The position numbers were made by a program, and so were the translations under genes. The notes beneath the pieces were generated by a model. It was not told the origin of the DNA. It was given only the letters and a program-made list of their open reading frames with translations, and searched no databases. A DNA stretch of 64,000 nucleotides from Limanda limanda (taxonomy: Eukaryota > Chordata > Actinopteri > Pleuronectiformes > Pleuronectidae), in contig NC_083638.1 of the NCBI RefSeq assembly GCF_963576545.1, forward strand, positions 8,742,022 to 8,806,021, written 5' to 3'. This document shows positions 28,201-47,153 of the stretch, one piece after another. Position 1 is the first letter of the stretch. The number at the start of each line of letters is the position of its first letter.

Positions 28201-31200
28201 ACTATGCTAATGCTTTTTAAAATTTTCATCCTTGTTTTTGTGTCCAGTTCAAAAATCTTTCAGGTAAATTGCAGTGCATAGGTAACTGTAAGTGCCAGAT
28301 ATTTTTTTATTAAAGCTAAAAGAAAATTAAAATAATCATCGTTGGTTTATTATTTAGATCATATGTATTGTTAACATCACTGTTTCTAGCTTGTAAATTA
28401 AACACAACCAAAAACTGCTGGCTCAAGTCAGTGGGGAAAAATATGGCCAACATGCACGAAAGGAAACTAGACATGCTGTTGTATAAAATATATGATGTTC
28501 TAGTGCTTTGTCTTGATTTTAACTGTAATCTGTTCACTCCTTAAACTTTGGATGTGTCTTCTACCTGGACTCCAATGATGCTGTCTGGTTAGGGTTGTGG
28601 GTAAGGCACTTTTTCTCAAACAAATATTGATATATTTCTTATCTTGTACTTGTCTCTGCATGGACTCATTTCTTTTTTCCTGGTTCAACAGTGTGGTGGA
28701 GTTCAAAGATGAGGATTTTGTGAAGAAGGCGATATCATCTATGAATAAGCATGACCTGAATGGAAGGCCACTCAACATCAAGGAGGTGGGAACAAAGCAA
28801 AGTTGAATGATTGTAGCAAAATTCAAAGTGAAATCCATATATTCCTCTTATCATACACCGAAATACTTCCTGACAGATCATGATCCACATTTAAGTCGGT
28901 AACAATAAAATGGAGACTGAAAAAACACCAAATAATTATACACTTGTGTTTAATAAGTTACATATAGTAATAATTTTCTGTTTGTTTTCTATCTTAATAG
29001 GACCCTGATGGGGAACATGCCCGGCGTGTGCTCCAACGCATGGGAGGTCAACCGGGGGGTCGTGGACAGGACATGGGGCCTGGTGGGATGAACGTCCCCC
29101 CCTCCATCGCCAACAACCCCAACATCCCCCCCGAGGTCATCCATGGGCTGCAGGCCGGGCGGCTGGGCACCACAGTGTTTGTGGCCAATGTGAGGACACC
29201 GGTCAACACATCTTTCAAGTATGTTGTCATGATTTTTCAGCTCAATTGAAAATAATGTTTTGTTTTTTCTACACAGCTGGATTTCAAGGTGGGCTGGAAG
29301 AAGCTAAAGGAGGTGTTTTGCATGGCAGGCTTAGTGAAGCGAGCCGATGTAAAGGAGGATAAAGATGGAAAGAGCCGCGGGATGGGAACAGTGACCTTTG
29401 AGCAATCACTGGAGGCGGTGCAGGCCATATGTATCCTTTCAAAACCAACTCCAAGAAGAGATGATAGAAACTGCACACAAAGCAAATACTAAAGAATTTC
29501 ATTGTGACCTTCTCCTTGACTCTGAACTCAGCCATGTTCAATGGACAGATGCTTTTTGATAGACAGATGCATGTCAAAATGGTATGTGACTTTTTGGTTG
29601 TTTAACTTTTTATAACTTGCACAGAAACTGTAAAGAATCTAAACATTTGCGTTTATCTTTTACAGGATGAAAAATCTCTCCCATCTGAAGAGTTCTGTCA
29701 AGTAGAAAAATCACCTCAGTTACCAAGTGAGTACTCGGCTATCCCCCGGTCAGAATATCCAATGAGATCCTTAGAAATAATCTTGGTGAATTGAACGTGA
29801 ATGTTATCAGTGTAAGAGGTATAATCCCATCTGGAAACAAATGTTGATACCATTTTATAGATATTTTAGTCATGATAGAAAGTCCCAGGTTCGGTGCTGA
29901 ATCAGAGAGCTAAGAGATTAAATACAAAGTGGCTTGTAAGTTTTTCCTTCCTGTCTGACAGTTATTATCCTGTTGTCTGTTATCTGCACACTGCTTGACA
30001 CATAAAGACATGATAAAAGAAATGGTTGCAATTGCAGTTAAACATTAAACAAACCTATTTGAGGAACAGTTTCTTTATAGGGCTTTTTTTATTGTTTAAA
30101 ATGTTGCTTCATACAGTGATTGAACAGTTTTTATGGACATTATTTAATCAACAGACGCATCAAAAAAATGATATTATAAAATATGAATAACTCTAGTAAT
30201 AGTTGTTTTCTCGTGAAAGCTCATAATAGACCTGACAGTCAGCTTGAGTTGTAGCTTTGTTAATGGCCGAAGGCCGGATGTCTGCACTGAAATCAAATTA
30301 AGATGTGGAAATATCCCATAAATTTAACAGCCTGCCACACGAGTGAATAAATAACACCTGTTCTACCCGACGGCATAAAATATGCTCTGAGCTTGACTTC
30401 CTCCATTCGTGAGGGTCAGTGCTTTGCTGATAAGGTTTAGGGTTATTTCACTTTATGTGCCCAGACTTTTCAACCAATGTCTATTACAATAAATGTCACT
30501 AGCATGTTTGATCTTGTATAGATTTTCCTAGGGTATGTAATCCACTACTATACATTCTGCAGCTCTAAAACTTTTCACTTGTGTATTTTGTGTGTAGGGG
30601 GACTAGGTGGTATTGGCATGGGACTGGGGCCAGGTGGGCAGCCAATAAACTCCCCTCGCATCAGTGGTGGAGGAGGCATGGGCTCCATGGGGCCCGGAGG
30701 AGGTGAGTGACCAAGTATTCTTTTGTTATGTTTAGTTAAATATTGCGTACACAACAGGTTGCAAACGAGGTCGACACACACGGCGGAATTAAGCGACATT
30801 ATTCTGAAACCAACCGTCAGCAATTCGCTGGCATTTGTGAGGCTCCTCTTCTGACCCTGCAGCAGTGACAATCTGGGTTAAAGAGATAAGATGAGCAGAG
30901 CTGAAACCAGGACTGTTATACTGCAAGGTGTTAGAACGTGACTATCATTGTGCCTCAAAGCACCTCTGCACAGTGTTCGATAATCGGACCACACACAGCA
31001 CATTTCCATACACAGCTAAAAGTAGTAAAATGATGATCGATTGTTGGTGTGTCCTCCTGACTGATGTTTTCCACCGCAGGTATGGACAACTCAGGATATG
31101 GGGGAATGAACAGAATGGGAGGAGGTAAGTCTATTGTCACTTATGAGGTTTGCTTGTGACTGGTCTTTGCTTGTTTTTGTGGATTGAAGGAAAGTGTGAA

Positions 31201-34060
31201 GTTGAAACGGGGTGCTTCTTCTCTCAGGGATGAGTGGTGGCGGGGGCTTTGGGGGCATGGATAATATGGGCAACATGGGCGGCTATGGAGGGAGAGACAT
31301 GGCTCCAGTTGGCAGGATGGGAGGTAACTGCATTTGTTTGCGTCTGCTTGGCAGAGACGTGCTTTGGTTCGAGATTGTACTTTTGACACAGAGATTCACT
31401 TTGATGTGGTAACTTTCAGTCTGATGTTGATTTGTTGTTTGTTTCTGTGTGTAGATATGTACCGATCAGGGATGGGTGGAATGGATCGAGACTTCAGTCA
31501 CAGTGACATGCCAGTGAACCGAGGGTTTGGAGATTCCTATGGAGGAATGGGTGAGTAATACTTTTAATTTAGATCGACCTGAATTCCTTTCAAAGTTACA
31601 CAAAGGAGCTTATGCAAGTTCCACTGTGCAGTTAGTTTGAGTTATGACAAGTTTTAGGAATTTAAGTTTTTGTATGCTGTTATTATTGTATGCTTATTTT
31701 TCCTTTTGTGACATTGTTGTGTTATGGCTTAATCTAATCCACACCAATTTACATTCTCTCCTTTGTAGGTGGAGGTTTTGGAGGAGGCATGGGCAGTGGT
31801 GGCATGGGACACATGGGGACTGGATTAGGTACATGAGATACTCTGTCCATAGTTGTTCTAAATCTATTTTATGCCAGTCATTACCCGGTTGTATAGCAGA
31901 GCCACAGACCTCGTAACTACTGTTGACATTTGAAAGTTATAAGTCTGTATCATTTATAGTCCTTTGACAGCTACACCACAAATCATGTAAAAAGATTAAT
32001 GAGCATTAGTTCACTATGAGGTGATTAAACTTCATCGGCTGTCTGAATGGGTGATGCATAATAAGAAGTGTTGTGTTTGGAAAGACTGTCCTTCAATAAG
32101 ATGACCCCAGCACAAGTACTGGCCTTGCTCAGTGTTTCCCAACATTAAGCCTGTGAGCACGTAGTGGGATGAGTAGTGATCTGCACTGAGAGCACTGAGG
32201 TATGTTGGACATCGTGTTCAACTGAAGGACTATTTACTATTTACAATCTGATGTGTATCCACTAAGCAACAAGTGATGTAACATTTGACTTTCTATATAA
32301 TATTGATTTGACTGGGTACCAAACCAGAGCAAATAAACATAATGTGAATGTTGATTGGGGCAAGATTAATTAAACCGGAAAACCCCAAAAGACATTTTCA
32401 TCTCGTATTGATCATATACAGAGAGCACGTTTGACCTCTATCTATTAATTTCCTTTTGTCAAGGTCACTGTAATCTAACAAAGGCGTCCTTAACTCAAAG
32501 ACTCTCTCAAATGTTTATTGACCGTTTTTTTTAAATCTAACATTCTGCAAAAGCACATTCAGAAGAGCAGGGATATTTCACATTTGTTTGTACACTGAAT
32601 TGCTGACACTAATATTGGGTCCCCACAGATGCAGCAAAACAATAAAAACAAAGCTTTACAAAGTCAATTCAAATTAATTCCAATTTTATTTATATATATA
32701 AATATATTTTATAAATTAAAAAACAGCTATATTTTTTTAAAGTTATTATTCATTATCTAAACAGTTTTACACAATGGAATAAGTGTTGAAGAAACTATAG
32801 TTTGTGTCCACAGGACAAGATTGTCTAATCTGTTGAATCACTTTCATCCATGTGAGGTTTGTTCGGTGACTAATAGAACAAACTGATGCAAAGTCCTTCA
32901 CTTCCTGTGTAAACAATGTCACAGTGTCATTGTACTCGGTGTAACAGCTCTGAAGGAATGGAATGTCAGCCCAGTTTCACAACATCACCTCGGTGTCACG
33001 TTATTCAACAAAATTCATGGAAAGCTACGTAATGGTTAAAGATTTTAGAAAGTATTTCCTGAGCCAGTTTGTTGCAGGTATTGTCTTAAAAATGTGTAAA
33101 TGTGAGATAAGACTTTACACGAAAACTCTGCTGGAATCTGTATGCACTGCTCTGTTAAGATATGCAGAACACTAGTTTCTCATTGTGTGTGTTTGCTGAT
33201 TGCAGGTGGTGGAATGGGCAATATGTCAGCGGACCGTATGGGCTCTGGCTTTGACCGCATGGGCATGTCAGGAATGGACATGAACCGTGGCTTTGGCGGC
33301 TATGGAGGCGGGGGGCCGAGCCACATGGGCGGAGGGGGCATGTCCGACAGAGGCTCCGGGTCCAAAGCAGGCTGTCAGATCTTTGTGAGAAATGTAAGTG
33401 TGGGTTTGACACCTGAGACCTTCGGTAGTACAGGGAGTTGAGAATGTGGAGCGTTGTAGAGATGGTTCTATAACTACAATCCTACTTAGCTAATGACCAC
33501 GTAATGGATACTTTCATTTTCTTAGTGATTCTTTTGTAACCCAATTTATGCTTTCTCTTTACTAAGATAAGTAAAAAAGCTGTTGTATATCCCAGTAGAT
33601 TATTGTCTTTCCTTTAATAATCATGGATTAAAATATACATCTGTGTTGCAGCTGTCCTATGATCTTACCTGGCAAAAGCTGAAGGAGAAGTTCAGTAACT
33701 GCGGTAAGTCTTTTCCTCAGTACTCGTTTTTACTGCTGGTGCATTAACAAAAACTTACAAACTATTTAAAATGTACCACTCAAACAGAAGATTTCCCTTT
33801 GACATTGACGCATGGATGTCAGTCTTTCACTGATCTACACTGTGTGAGATATTGTGGCTTCGAGATTCATCCATTGCTCTCTGTTGTGTTCTGCAGGCCA
33901 GGTGATGTTCGCAGAGATCAAGATGGAGGGCGGGAAGTCAAAGGGCTGTGGAACGGTGAGATTCGACTCTGCAGAGAGTGCCGACCAGGCCTGCAGGATG
34001 ATGAACGGAACCAAGATCAATGGCCGAGAGGTTGACGTGCGCATCGATCGCAACGCCTAG
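25293..34060 (+). CDS. myef2: Myelin expression factor 2, hnRNP M-like protein with three RRMs, 17 coding exons
   Basis: Nuclear single-stranded nucleic-acid-binding protein known as a myelin basic protein gene repressor, related to HNRNPM. Exons: 25293-25441, 26678-26889, 27640-27692, 28593-28600, 28692-28785, 29001-29189, 29277-29430, 29532-29581, 29666-29726, 30598-30702, 31080-31124, 31228-31323, 31455-31550, 31769-31828, 33206-33393, 33652-33703, 33897-34060. They join in phase to 1776 nt, 591 aa (human about 600). RRM1 (about 98-172) has VFISNI and KSRGCGVVEF; RRM2 (about 230-303) has VFVANL and KSRGMGTVTF; RRM3 (about 514-589) has IFVRNL and KSKGCGTVRF. An acidic N terminus precedes RRM1, and a Gly/Met-rich linker separates RRM2 from RRM3. 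The protein ends DVRIDRNA. HNRNPM is the alternative by sequence; its neighbours ctxn2 and slc24a5 identify myef2. Confidence 0.95.
28593..28600 (+). other. myef2: 8-nt coding microexon of myef2 (RRM1 RNP1 core)
   Basis: The preceding exon ends in phase 0 after Lys-Ser-Arg at 27692, and the next begins with T at 28692. The only sequence found that restores frame and the conserved Gly-Cys-Gly is GGTTGTGG, preceded by TTAG and followed by GTAAGG. It supplies Gly-Cys and two bases of Gly in the RNP1 motif. Confidence 0.85.
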
Positions 34061-34259
34061 AGCTTTTGTAGAAGTCATTCTAACACACTTCCACATTCAG
34101 CCCTTTCGCCAATGAGCTTTTGTTTTGTTTTAAAAACACAATTACGTCATATCTCCACATGTCCACTGTTTCAAATGTTTTTTTGGTTTGTTTATATATA
34201 GTTCATAGCAGTTTTGTTTTGTAAACCCTTTTTAATTTGTCAGGCAGTTTGTTTTAACA

Positions 34260-34265
34260 AATAAA
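34260..34265 (+). terminator. myef2: myef2 poly(A) signal
   Basis: AATAAA 200 bases beyond the TAG stop, in a T-rich 3' UTR. The convergent slc24a5 signal lies about 600 bases further on. Confidence 0.7.
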
Positions 34266-34861
34266 CTTTTTAATTTTTAAATGTGCTTGTTGTCATATCT
34301 CCTGAGATCAAAGTTCATCACAGTGTCTAATGAGCCTGAGGTTTTCACTCTATTATTGCTCAACACTGCCACACAGTGGCCTCTCAGAAAGCTTGGAAGT
34401 TCTACATTCATTACTGAAGCAGTCATTGGAATACACTGGGAACAGGCTTTATATATACAGTCTATGGGAACAAAGTGTATTGAATTTAACACTAAATAAA
34501 AAATCCTCAGATTTTCTAATTCCAGGAGCTTGATGATTAGTGTTAGATTTGTTTCAGGAAGAACAGATTTGTTACCTTTCGTCTTATTGGCATTTTTGTC
34601 AGTGTCTGAAGTTCATGTGAGCTTCACAGAGTTAATTATAAACGACTGATAGAGAGATAGTGTTTCTTTAGGTAACCAAAGAGGAGTGGAAAGGTTTTTT
34701 TTGTTCGTTTTTTAACCATTTATGGCTCATTCCTTTCCTCTTCCTTGCAGGCAGCAATGCTCATAAAGCTTATCAGGACTTTGGAGATGATGCCTCTTTT
34801 GTTGTTAGTCACTCACCCACTTAGAAAGAGGACAAGGTCAAATTAGTCTTGTTGACACCTT

Positions 34862-34867
34862 TTTATT
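34862..34867 (-). terminator. slc24a5: slc24a5 poly(A) signal
   Basis: AATAAA on the minus strand, about 395 bases beyond the slc24a5 stop codon. This gives a plausible 3' UTR and leaves roughly 0.6 kb between the two convergent signals. Confidence 0.5.
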
Positions 34868-35262
34868 TGCCTACAATGACTTCACAGTTTTGAATCTCTT
34901 TGAACCCGGCGGTCACTTCTTGAAATGGCACATTTCTCATTTATGGGCCTTGAGTAAAACGGAAGACATCTCAGCAAGTGATGACAGGTTTTCATTATAT
35001 GATAACTTCCTGTTCTGGATCAACAAGAAAATGATCTTTGGTACATTTCCACCTGTGGTGAAAGCAACAGCTTACAGAGATCATCCTCTTCCTGAGATGT
35101 GACCAGCACAGTTCTGCCACGGCTCGGTATCTGTGAGCATGTGAGCAGAGCCACGCCTCCTTGTTATGACCTTTTGAAGATTTAGAAGCTTAACATTTTT
35201 GTTGTGTTTATGGATGAATGGAGTCTCAGAAAATATGGCTCGAGTCCTGAGAAGGCCGGACC

Positions 35263-42517
<7,255 letters not shown>

Positions 42518-42559
42518 CCTGGGTAATCAAGAGTGGAAATCAGTGATTATTCCCAGGAC

Positions 42560-42566
42560 TCATGTG
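42560..42566. promoter_or_regulatory. slc24a5: M-box-like E-box (TCATGTG) upstream of slc24a5
   Basis: TCATGTG, 43 bases upstream of the ATG. MITF binds this heptamer in many pigment-cell promoters. The site continues into a GT run, so chance is a real alternative. Confidence 0.25.
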
Positions 42567-42761
42567 TGTGTGTTCTGCTGTGGATGTGGGCTGGAAGCTG
42601 GAAGCTTGAAGCATCTAACTCTACTCTACGACTACAAGCTGCACACAGGAGGGATTATTGGGGTAGAAAGCTTCTTTTAAGGTCTGAGCGCTAACAAGAG
42701 TGGGGGATCACGAGTTGTGAGTCATTCCAGTCGACCTGCACACACACACTGCAGCCTGAGG

Positions 42762-42763
<2 letters not shown>

Positions 42764-42823
<60 letters not shown>

Positions 42824-43030
42824 ACCCACATCGCAACAGCTGTGGAAAATGAGTTTGTATTATTTGTCCTCTGTGGTCAGGGATCTTTAACACAGATACA
42901 CCTGCCAATAAATATTCAGAAGTATCCTGAAGCTCATGAAATTTCACATCTAACATTATTTATAATCCTTCATCAAATCAATAACTCACATGTGTACAGT
43001 GGTGTTCATGAGCTTAGTTCGTTAAAAGTT

Positions 43031-43105
<75 letters not shown>

Positions 43106-43126
43106 CTCTCTCTTTTTCTCTCTCTC
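42764..43126. repeat. (AC)n at 42764-42820 and (CT)n at 43033-43126
   Basis: Two microsatellites upstream of slc24a5, separated by about 210 bases of ordinary sequence. Confidence 0.95.
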
Positions 43127-43331
43127 CCCTGCTCGTTCTCTCGCTTCAAATCAATTAATGGGATACACAAACAAAATAAAACATAAACAAACAGGGATGT
43201 GCAACTAAATCTATCTATGCATATATATATCTATCTCAGCATGCAGGGGCTTTGCTGTGGTGTGTTTGTGAAAGCATAAATATGAAAATAAAACAATAAC
43301 AAAACATTATACATATATATATATATATAGG

Positions 43332-43500
43332 TACATTTTATTGCATTATTTGCTTTGTTCATTCATGTCCTGCAGTGAAAGAGGAACAGATCATATGAGA
43401 CTCCTCTTCTTTCTGCTCCTTTGAGATTTTGTGTTTGCATTTGAATTAGTGTTTTGTATGGTCGATAAAATCAATCCATCAATGTAAGCCAATCATGTAA
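43332..43500. repeat. 169-bp duplicated segment, first copy
   Basis: The segment from TACATTTTATTGCATTATTT to AAGCCAATCATGTAA recurs at 44284-44452. I see one base difference (GTCCTGCAG here, GTCCTTCAG there). Flanks differ on both sides. It encodes no recognisable product. Confidence 0.9.
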
Positions 43501-44283
43501 ATAAATCATAGGTAAATAAAAACATATACTAGAGAAGGGATTGTGCAATATTATGAATTAATAAATCAATTTAGTAATTATTATCTATTCATTTATTTAA
43601 AATTTAGTTGATGTGGCTGAAGGAACGGATGGACTCACGGATGGATGGGTGGGTGGATGGTGAAAGGATGGATGTACAGATGGATAGAGCTGTCATGTGT
43701 CATCCGTGACGCGCATCATAGCGACAGTTGAGGGAACAACCTGCGGGATGCAGAGTTTTCCAAATGTTTGCTGAAGAAACAGAAAGTAATGTTGTTACTT
43801 CAATCACAATACATGATACATGTGCTAGGGACCTTTTTTTCCAGCACAAGCACCATCGACTTTGTCTGGACCAGTGAAAAATTGAAAGTAAAACCTGTGA
43901 AAACCTGTGTGTGGCCCAGGTTTCAATAATTTGGTGGGGACCTCAATCTGTTTATAGTATAAACAGATTAATGTGATGGTATAAAGTTTATACCATCACA
44001 TTATGCTGACTTGTGTGGCCAAAAAGAAAGTTTCTATAACATTAATAATGACATTTTAAGGTTAGATTTAAGTAAGGTTAACATTTAAGGTTTAGGTAAG
44101 TAGAAATGAGTGTAGAACCAAAGGGTCTAAAGCAAACGTATACTAAAAAAATAAACACTTAAAGCTTGTGTGTTAAGGTAAAACAACGTACAAGTTGTCC
44201 TTTTTAGTTTTTTAGTTCAAGGTAAATAATTGACGTAAGAGCTAACAGAGGGAGGTGAGGGACTTTGATGACCTGCAGCTATT

Positions 44284-44452
44284 TACATTTTATTGCATTA
44301 TTTGCTTTGTTCATTCATGTCCTTCAGTGAAAGAGGAACAGATCATATGAGACTCCTCTTCTTTCTGCTCCTTTGAGATTTTGTGTTTGCATTTGAATTA
44401 GTGTTTTGTATGGTCGATAAAATCAATCCATCAATGTAAGCCAATCATGTAA
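44284..44452. repeat. 169-bp duplicated segment, second copy
   Basis: Second copy of 43332-43500 in the same orientation, offset by 952 bp. Its right edge changes abruptly to CCCCCC followed by a GT microsatellite (about 44475-44506). Confidence 0.9.
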
Positions 44453-44473
44453 TGCCCCCCTCTCTCTTTTTCA

Positions 44474-44506
<33 letters not shown>

Positions 44507-44770
44507 GGGGGGTGGGGGGGTTACCGGGCTACTGTGGACATGCCCCAACTTGCCCTCAAACCCTCAGAGCAGCAGACATGTGCTCACTTCAGGTCACCTT
44601 CCTCTTGAAGACACAAGGAGCTGATGGACAGTCACACGTCCACTGACAAACTGGTGAGTCACTTCTTCTACTTTTTAATTCAATGAAACTTAACTGCAGG
44701 ACAGAGCAGAGTGCATGTGCAGGTTAAAGGAGCAGGTCACACGAAGGAAACTCACCCAGCATGAGGTTTT

Positions 44771-44831
<61 letters not shown>
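44771..44831. repeat. (ATG)n trinucleotide array
   Basis: About 20 ATG units. It gives poly-Asp or poly-His open frames that are not genes. Confidence 0.95.
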
Positions 44832-44832
<1 letters not shown>

Positions 44833-45273
44833 TCTTGTTTTGGTCCAGTGCACCATTCATGTCTGGCTGCAAAATGCTTCTCTACACTAAGTTACACTGT
44901 TGTTTTCACTGTCCAATACACAATAATACACAGCAGCTTGTAAATGGCGCCCCTGTGTGGTGTAATCATTTGTTTAGTTTTTCTTAAGTCATGTTGTAGT
45001 GTGTGTGTGTGTGTGTGTGAGCAACATTACATAAACACATCAATAAACATGACTTGATGAACTAGATAATAACATGGATACGGTCATACAAAAATATGCA
45101 ATGTAATTATAGCTTTATTTTGATTTTTTTTTTAAATCGAATATTTCACAATATTTGTGGCTATAACATATTGATTTGTTTATACAAATATTTATGTGAT
45201 AATCTTTAAGTTATTTGTTTAAAAGTCGATTCCGAGGTGTCATTCTACTTGTGGATTTCTTTTGCTGTATTAT

Positions 45274-45880
45274 TTAGGGCTCGAGCACTAACGCTGGGAG
45301 GCCCTATTGTGTTTCGAAGGATTTGTATTTCCCTTTTGGGCTTTTTCAGGGTCTAGACGCTCAAATTCTTACCAAAGATTGCAGGAAATTCAAAACCCCA
45401 AAAAGTAGTTGTATTCTGGAGTAATTTGAAATGGGCCTGGCAAAATGGCTCAACAGCGCCATCTAAGGAAAAGCCCCTCAGTTAGCAGTCATCGATCTTC
45501 ACAAAAATCTAAAAAGTCTAGAGTTGCAATAGAATAACGTAACAGGAAGCCGCCCTTTTGGATTTAGTGGCCATTTTGGCTGTTTTCTAAATTTTTTCTT
45601 TAACGTACTTGTCCCAGGGTTTTCATCAGATCAACTTCATATGGACGTGAGTGTCCTCACAACAAGATGGAGATATAAACTACCTCGAATTTTGTTGTCA
45701 TCACAAGGTATGATCGTGGCATGGCGTAAAAGTTTGATTACACGCCATCAAAACACGATGTTCTGTATTTCAGACATACATGGTGCAATCGTCATGCCTT
45801 AGCAAATAATCTATTAATTTTTCAATAACGTTATTAACAGTTGAACATGAAAACTCCTGTAAAGTCCCATCCCTAGCTGT
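45274..45880 (+). mobile_element. Interspersed repeat of unresolved class (GGGCTCGAGCACTAACGC type)
   Basis: It begins TTAGGGCTCGAGCACTAACG, continues CTGGGAGGCCCTATTGTG and has a body with 'CAGCGCCATCTA'. The opening resembles an interspersed sequence I recall from several fish genomes (GGGCCCGAGCAC followed by AGGAGGCCCTATTG). Termini and class are uncertain. The right end CCATCCCTA at about 45870 could pair with TTAGGG at the left. Confidence 0.4.
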
Positions 45881-46947
45881 TATTATTCAGTGCTCACAGT
45901 TTAGGCTTTGATTTCTGAATGGCTCTGGTAACAATAACTTATTATTGCTGCAGGTTATATTATATTATCTCTGACCAAACCTTTTACCAAACAGCTGTTG
46001 CTTTTATTGGAGCACAAAGTCTGAGAGAATATCTTGTAAATGTTATCCATGAATTCACTTCCTCGTGGTGGAATATTTTTATAGTGGAAAACTTCTACAA
46101 TTTCCATCTTTAGATAATATGGTACAGGTACAGGTCTCACGGGGTGTTTGACTTCCTGCTGTGTGTTAGGTTATTATATCAGTTTCAGGGACTTAAAAGT
46201 CGTAGCAGCGCTATTGTTCCTGTTATCAAGGAGTGTGATAGTAAGAGTGTGATAGTAAGTGTAAGAATAAATAAGCAAGAATAAATACCAGGCCCTCTTT
46301 TATTCACAGATTTTTGTGCCAGTGAGATATATTATTCAATAGAGGTGTGTGTGTGTGTGTGTGTGCGGCAGGAAACTTTTCCATCTCATTTGTCAGTGGA
46401 AGCTTCTCTTTGTGTATGTGTGTGTGTGTGTGTGTGTGTGAGTGTGTGTGTGCTTTCACTTGAGGGTAAGAAGATATAATGGAAACTTGACACCAGTCTG
46501 TCCCAGCTCAGTTGTCACGGGTATGCAGGCTGTGTGGAATACACTTCTAGGTATAAGGTGGAAATCTTTATTTAGTCTAATGGAGTCTTAACAGCAGGAG
46601 TTGGAGGAGTAACACTTGTCACTTTTCTTTTGACAGTGAGGTCGGTCACAAACAAAAAAGGGGAAGGAAACCAGACAGACCAGACAAACCCGTCCAGTTG
46701 CCTTGCTCATCGTTACACAAGGGGGAAGTCAGCTGCTTTTCTTAAGTTTTACTGTGTTTCTGACCTATGGCCACACGTCCATATCGCTGGCTTATCGCGT
46801 CTTGCCTCCTCGTGCGTTGTTCCGTGGCTCTGGAAACAGCAGCTCTGTGTTTTTTTTTTTTTAAGTGCACTTCAACTTGTTGAATACCAGCACCCTGCCC
46901 CTCGACGAGGAGTGCTCACTGTTCAAGGTTCAGGAAGATAACGAGAG

Positions 46948-47140
46948 GTGAGTGGCTGACGCAGAGCTCGTGTTGTGTTACCACAGGCTCGTATCAGGTT
47001 ACCGTGGACGGCAGGTTGAGTGAAACTGCAGCGGTCGTCAGTTCGCTGGGGATTTGAACAAAAACAGGAACTAGGAGCAACAAAGGATTTTTTTTTGAAA
47101 GAAGCTAAAGAAGCGAACACTTGTTGCCTGTTGTTTTTCA
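46948..47140 (+). other. Probable 5' UTR intron of the RNF128-like gene
   Basis: A strong donor (GAGAG then GTGAGT) at 46948 and a strong acceptor (TTGTTTTTCAG) ending at 47140 bracket 193 bases. The coding ATG follows 13 bases after the acceptor. This implies a non-coding first exon ending at 46947. Confidence 0.5.
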
Positions 47141-47153
47141 GGAGAGCGTTACC

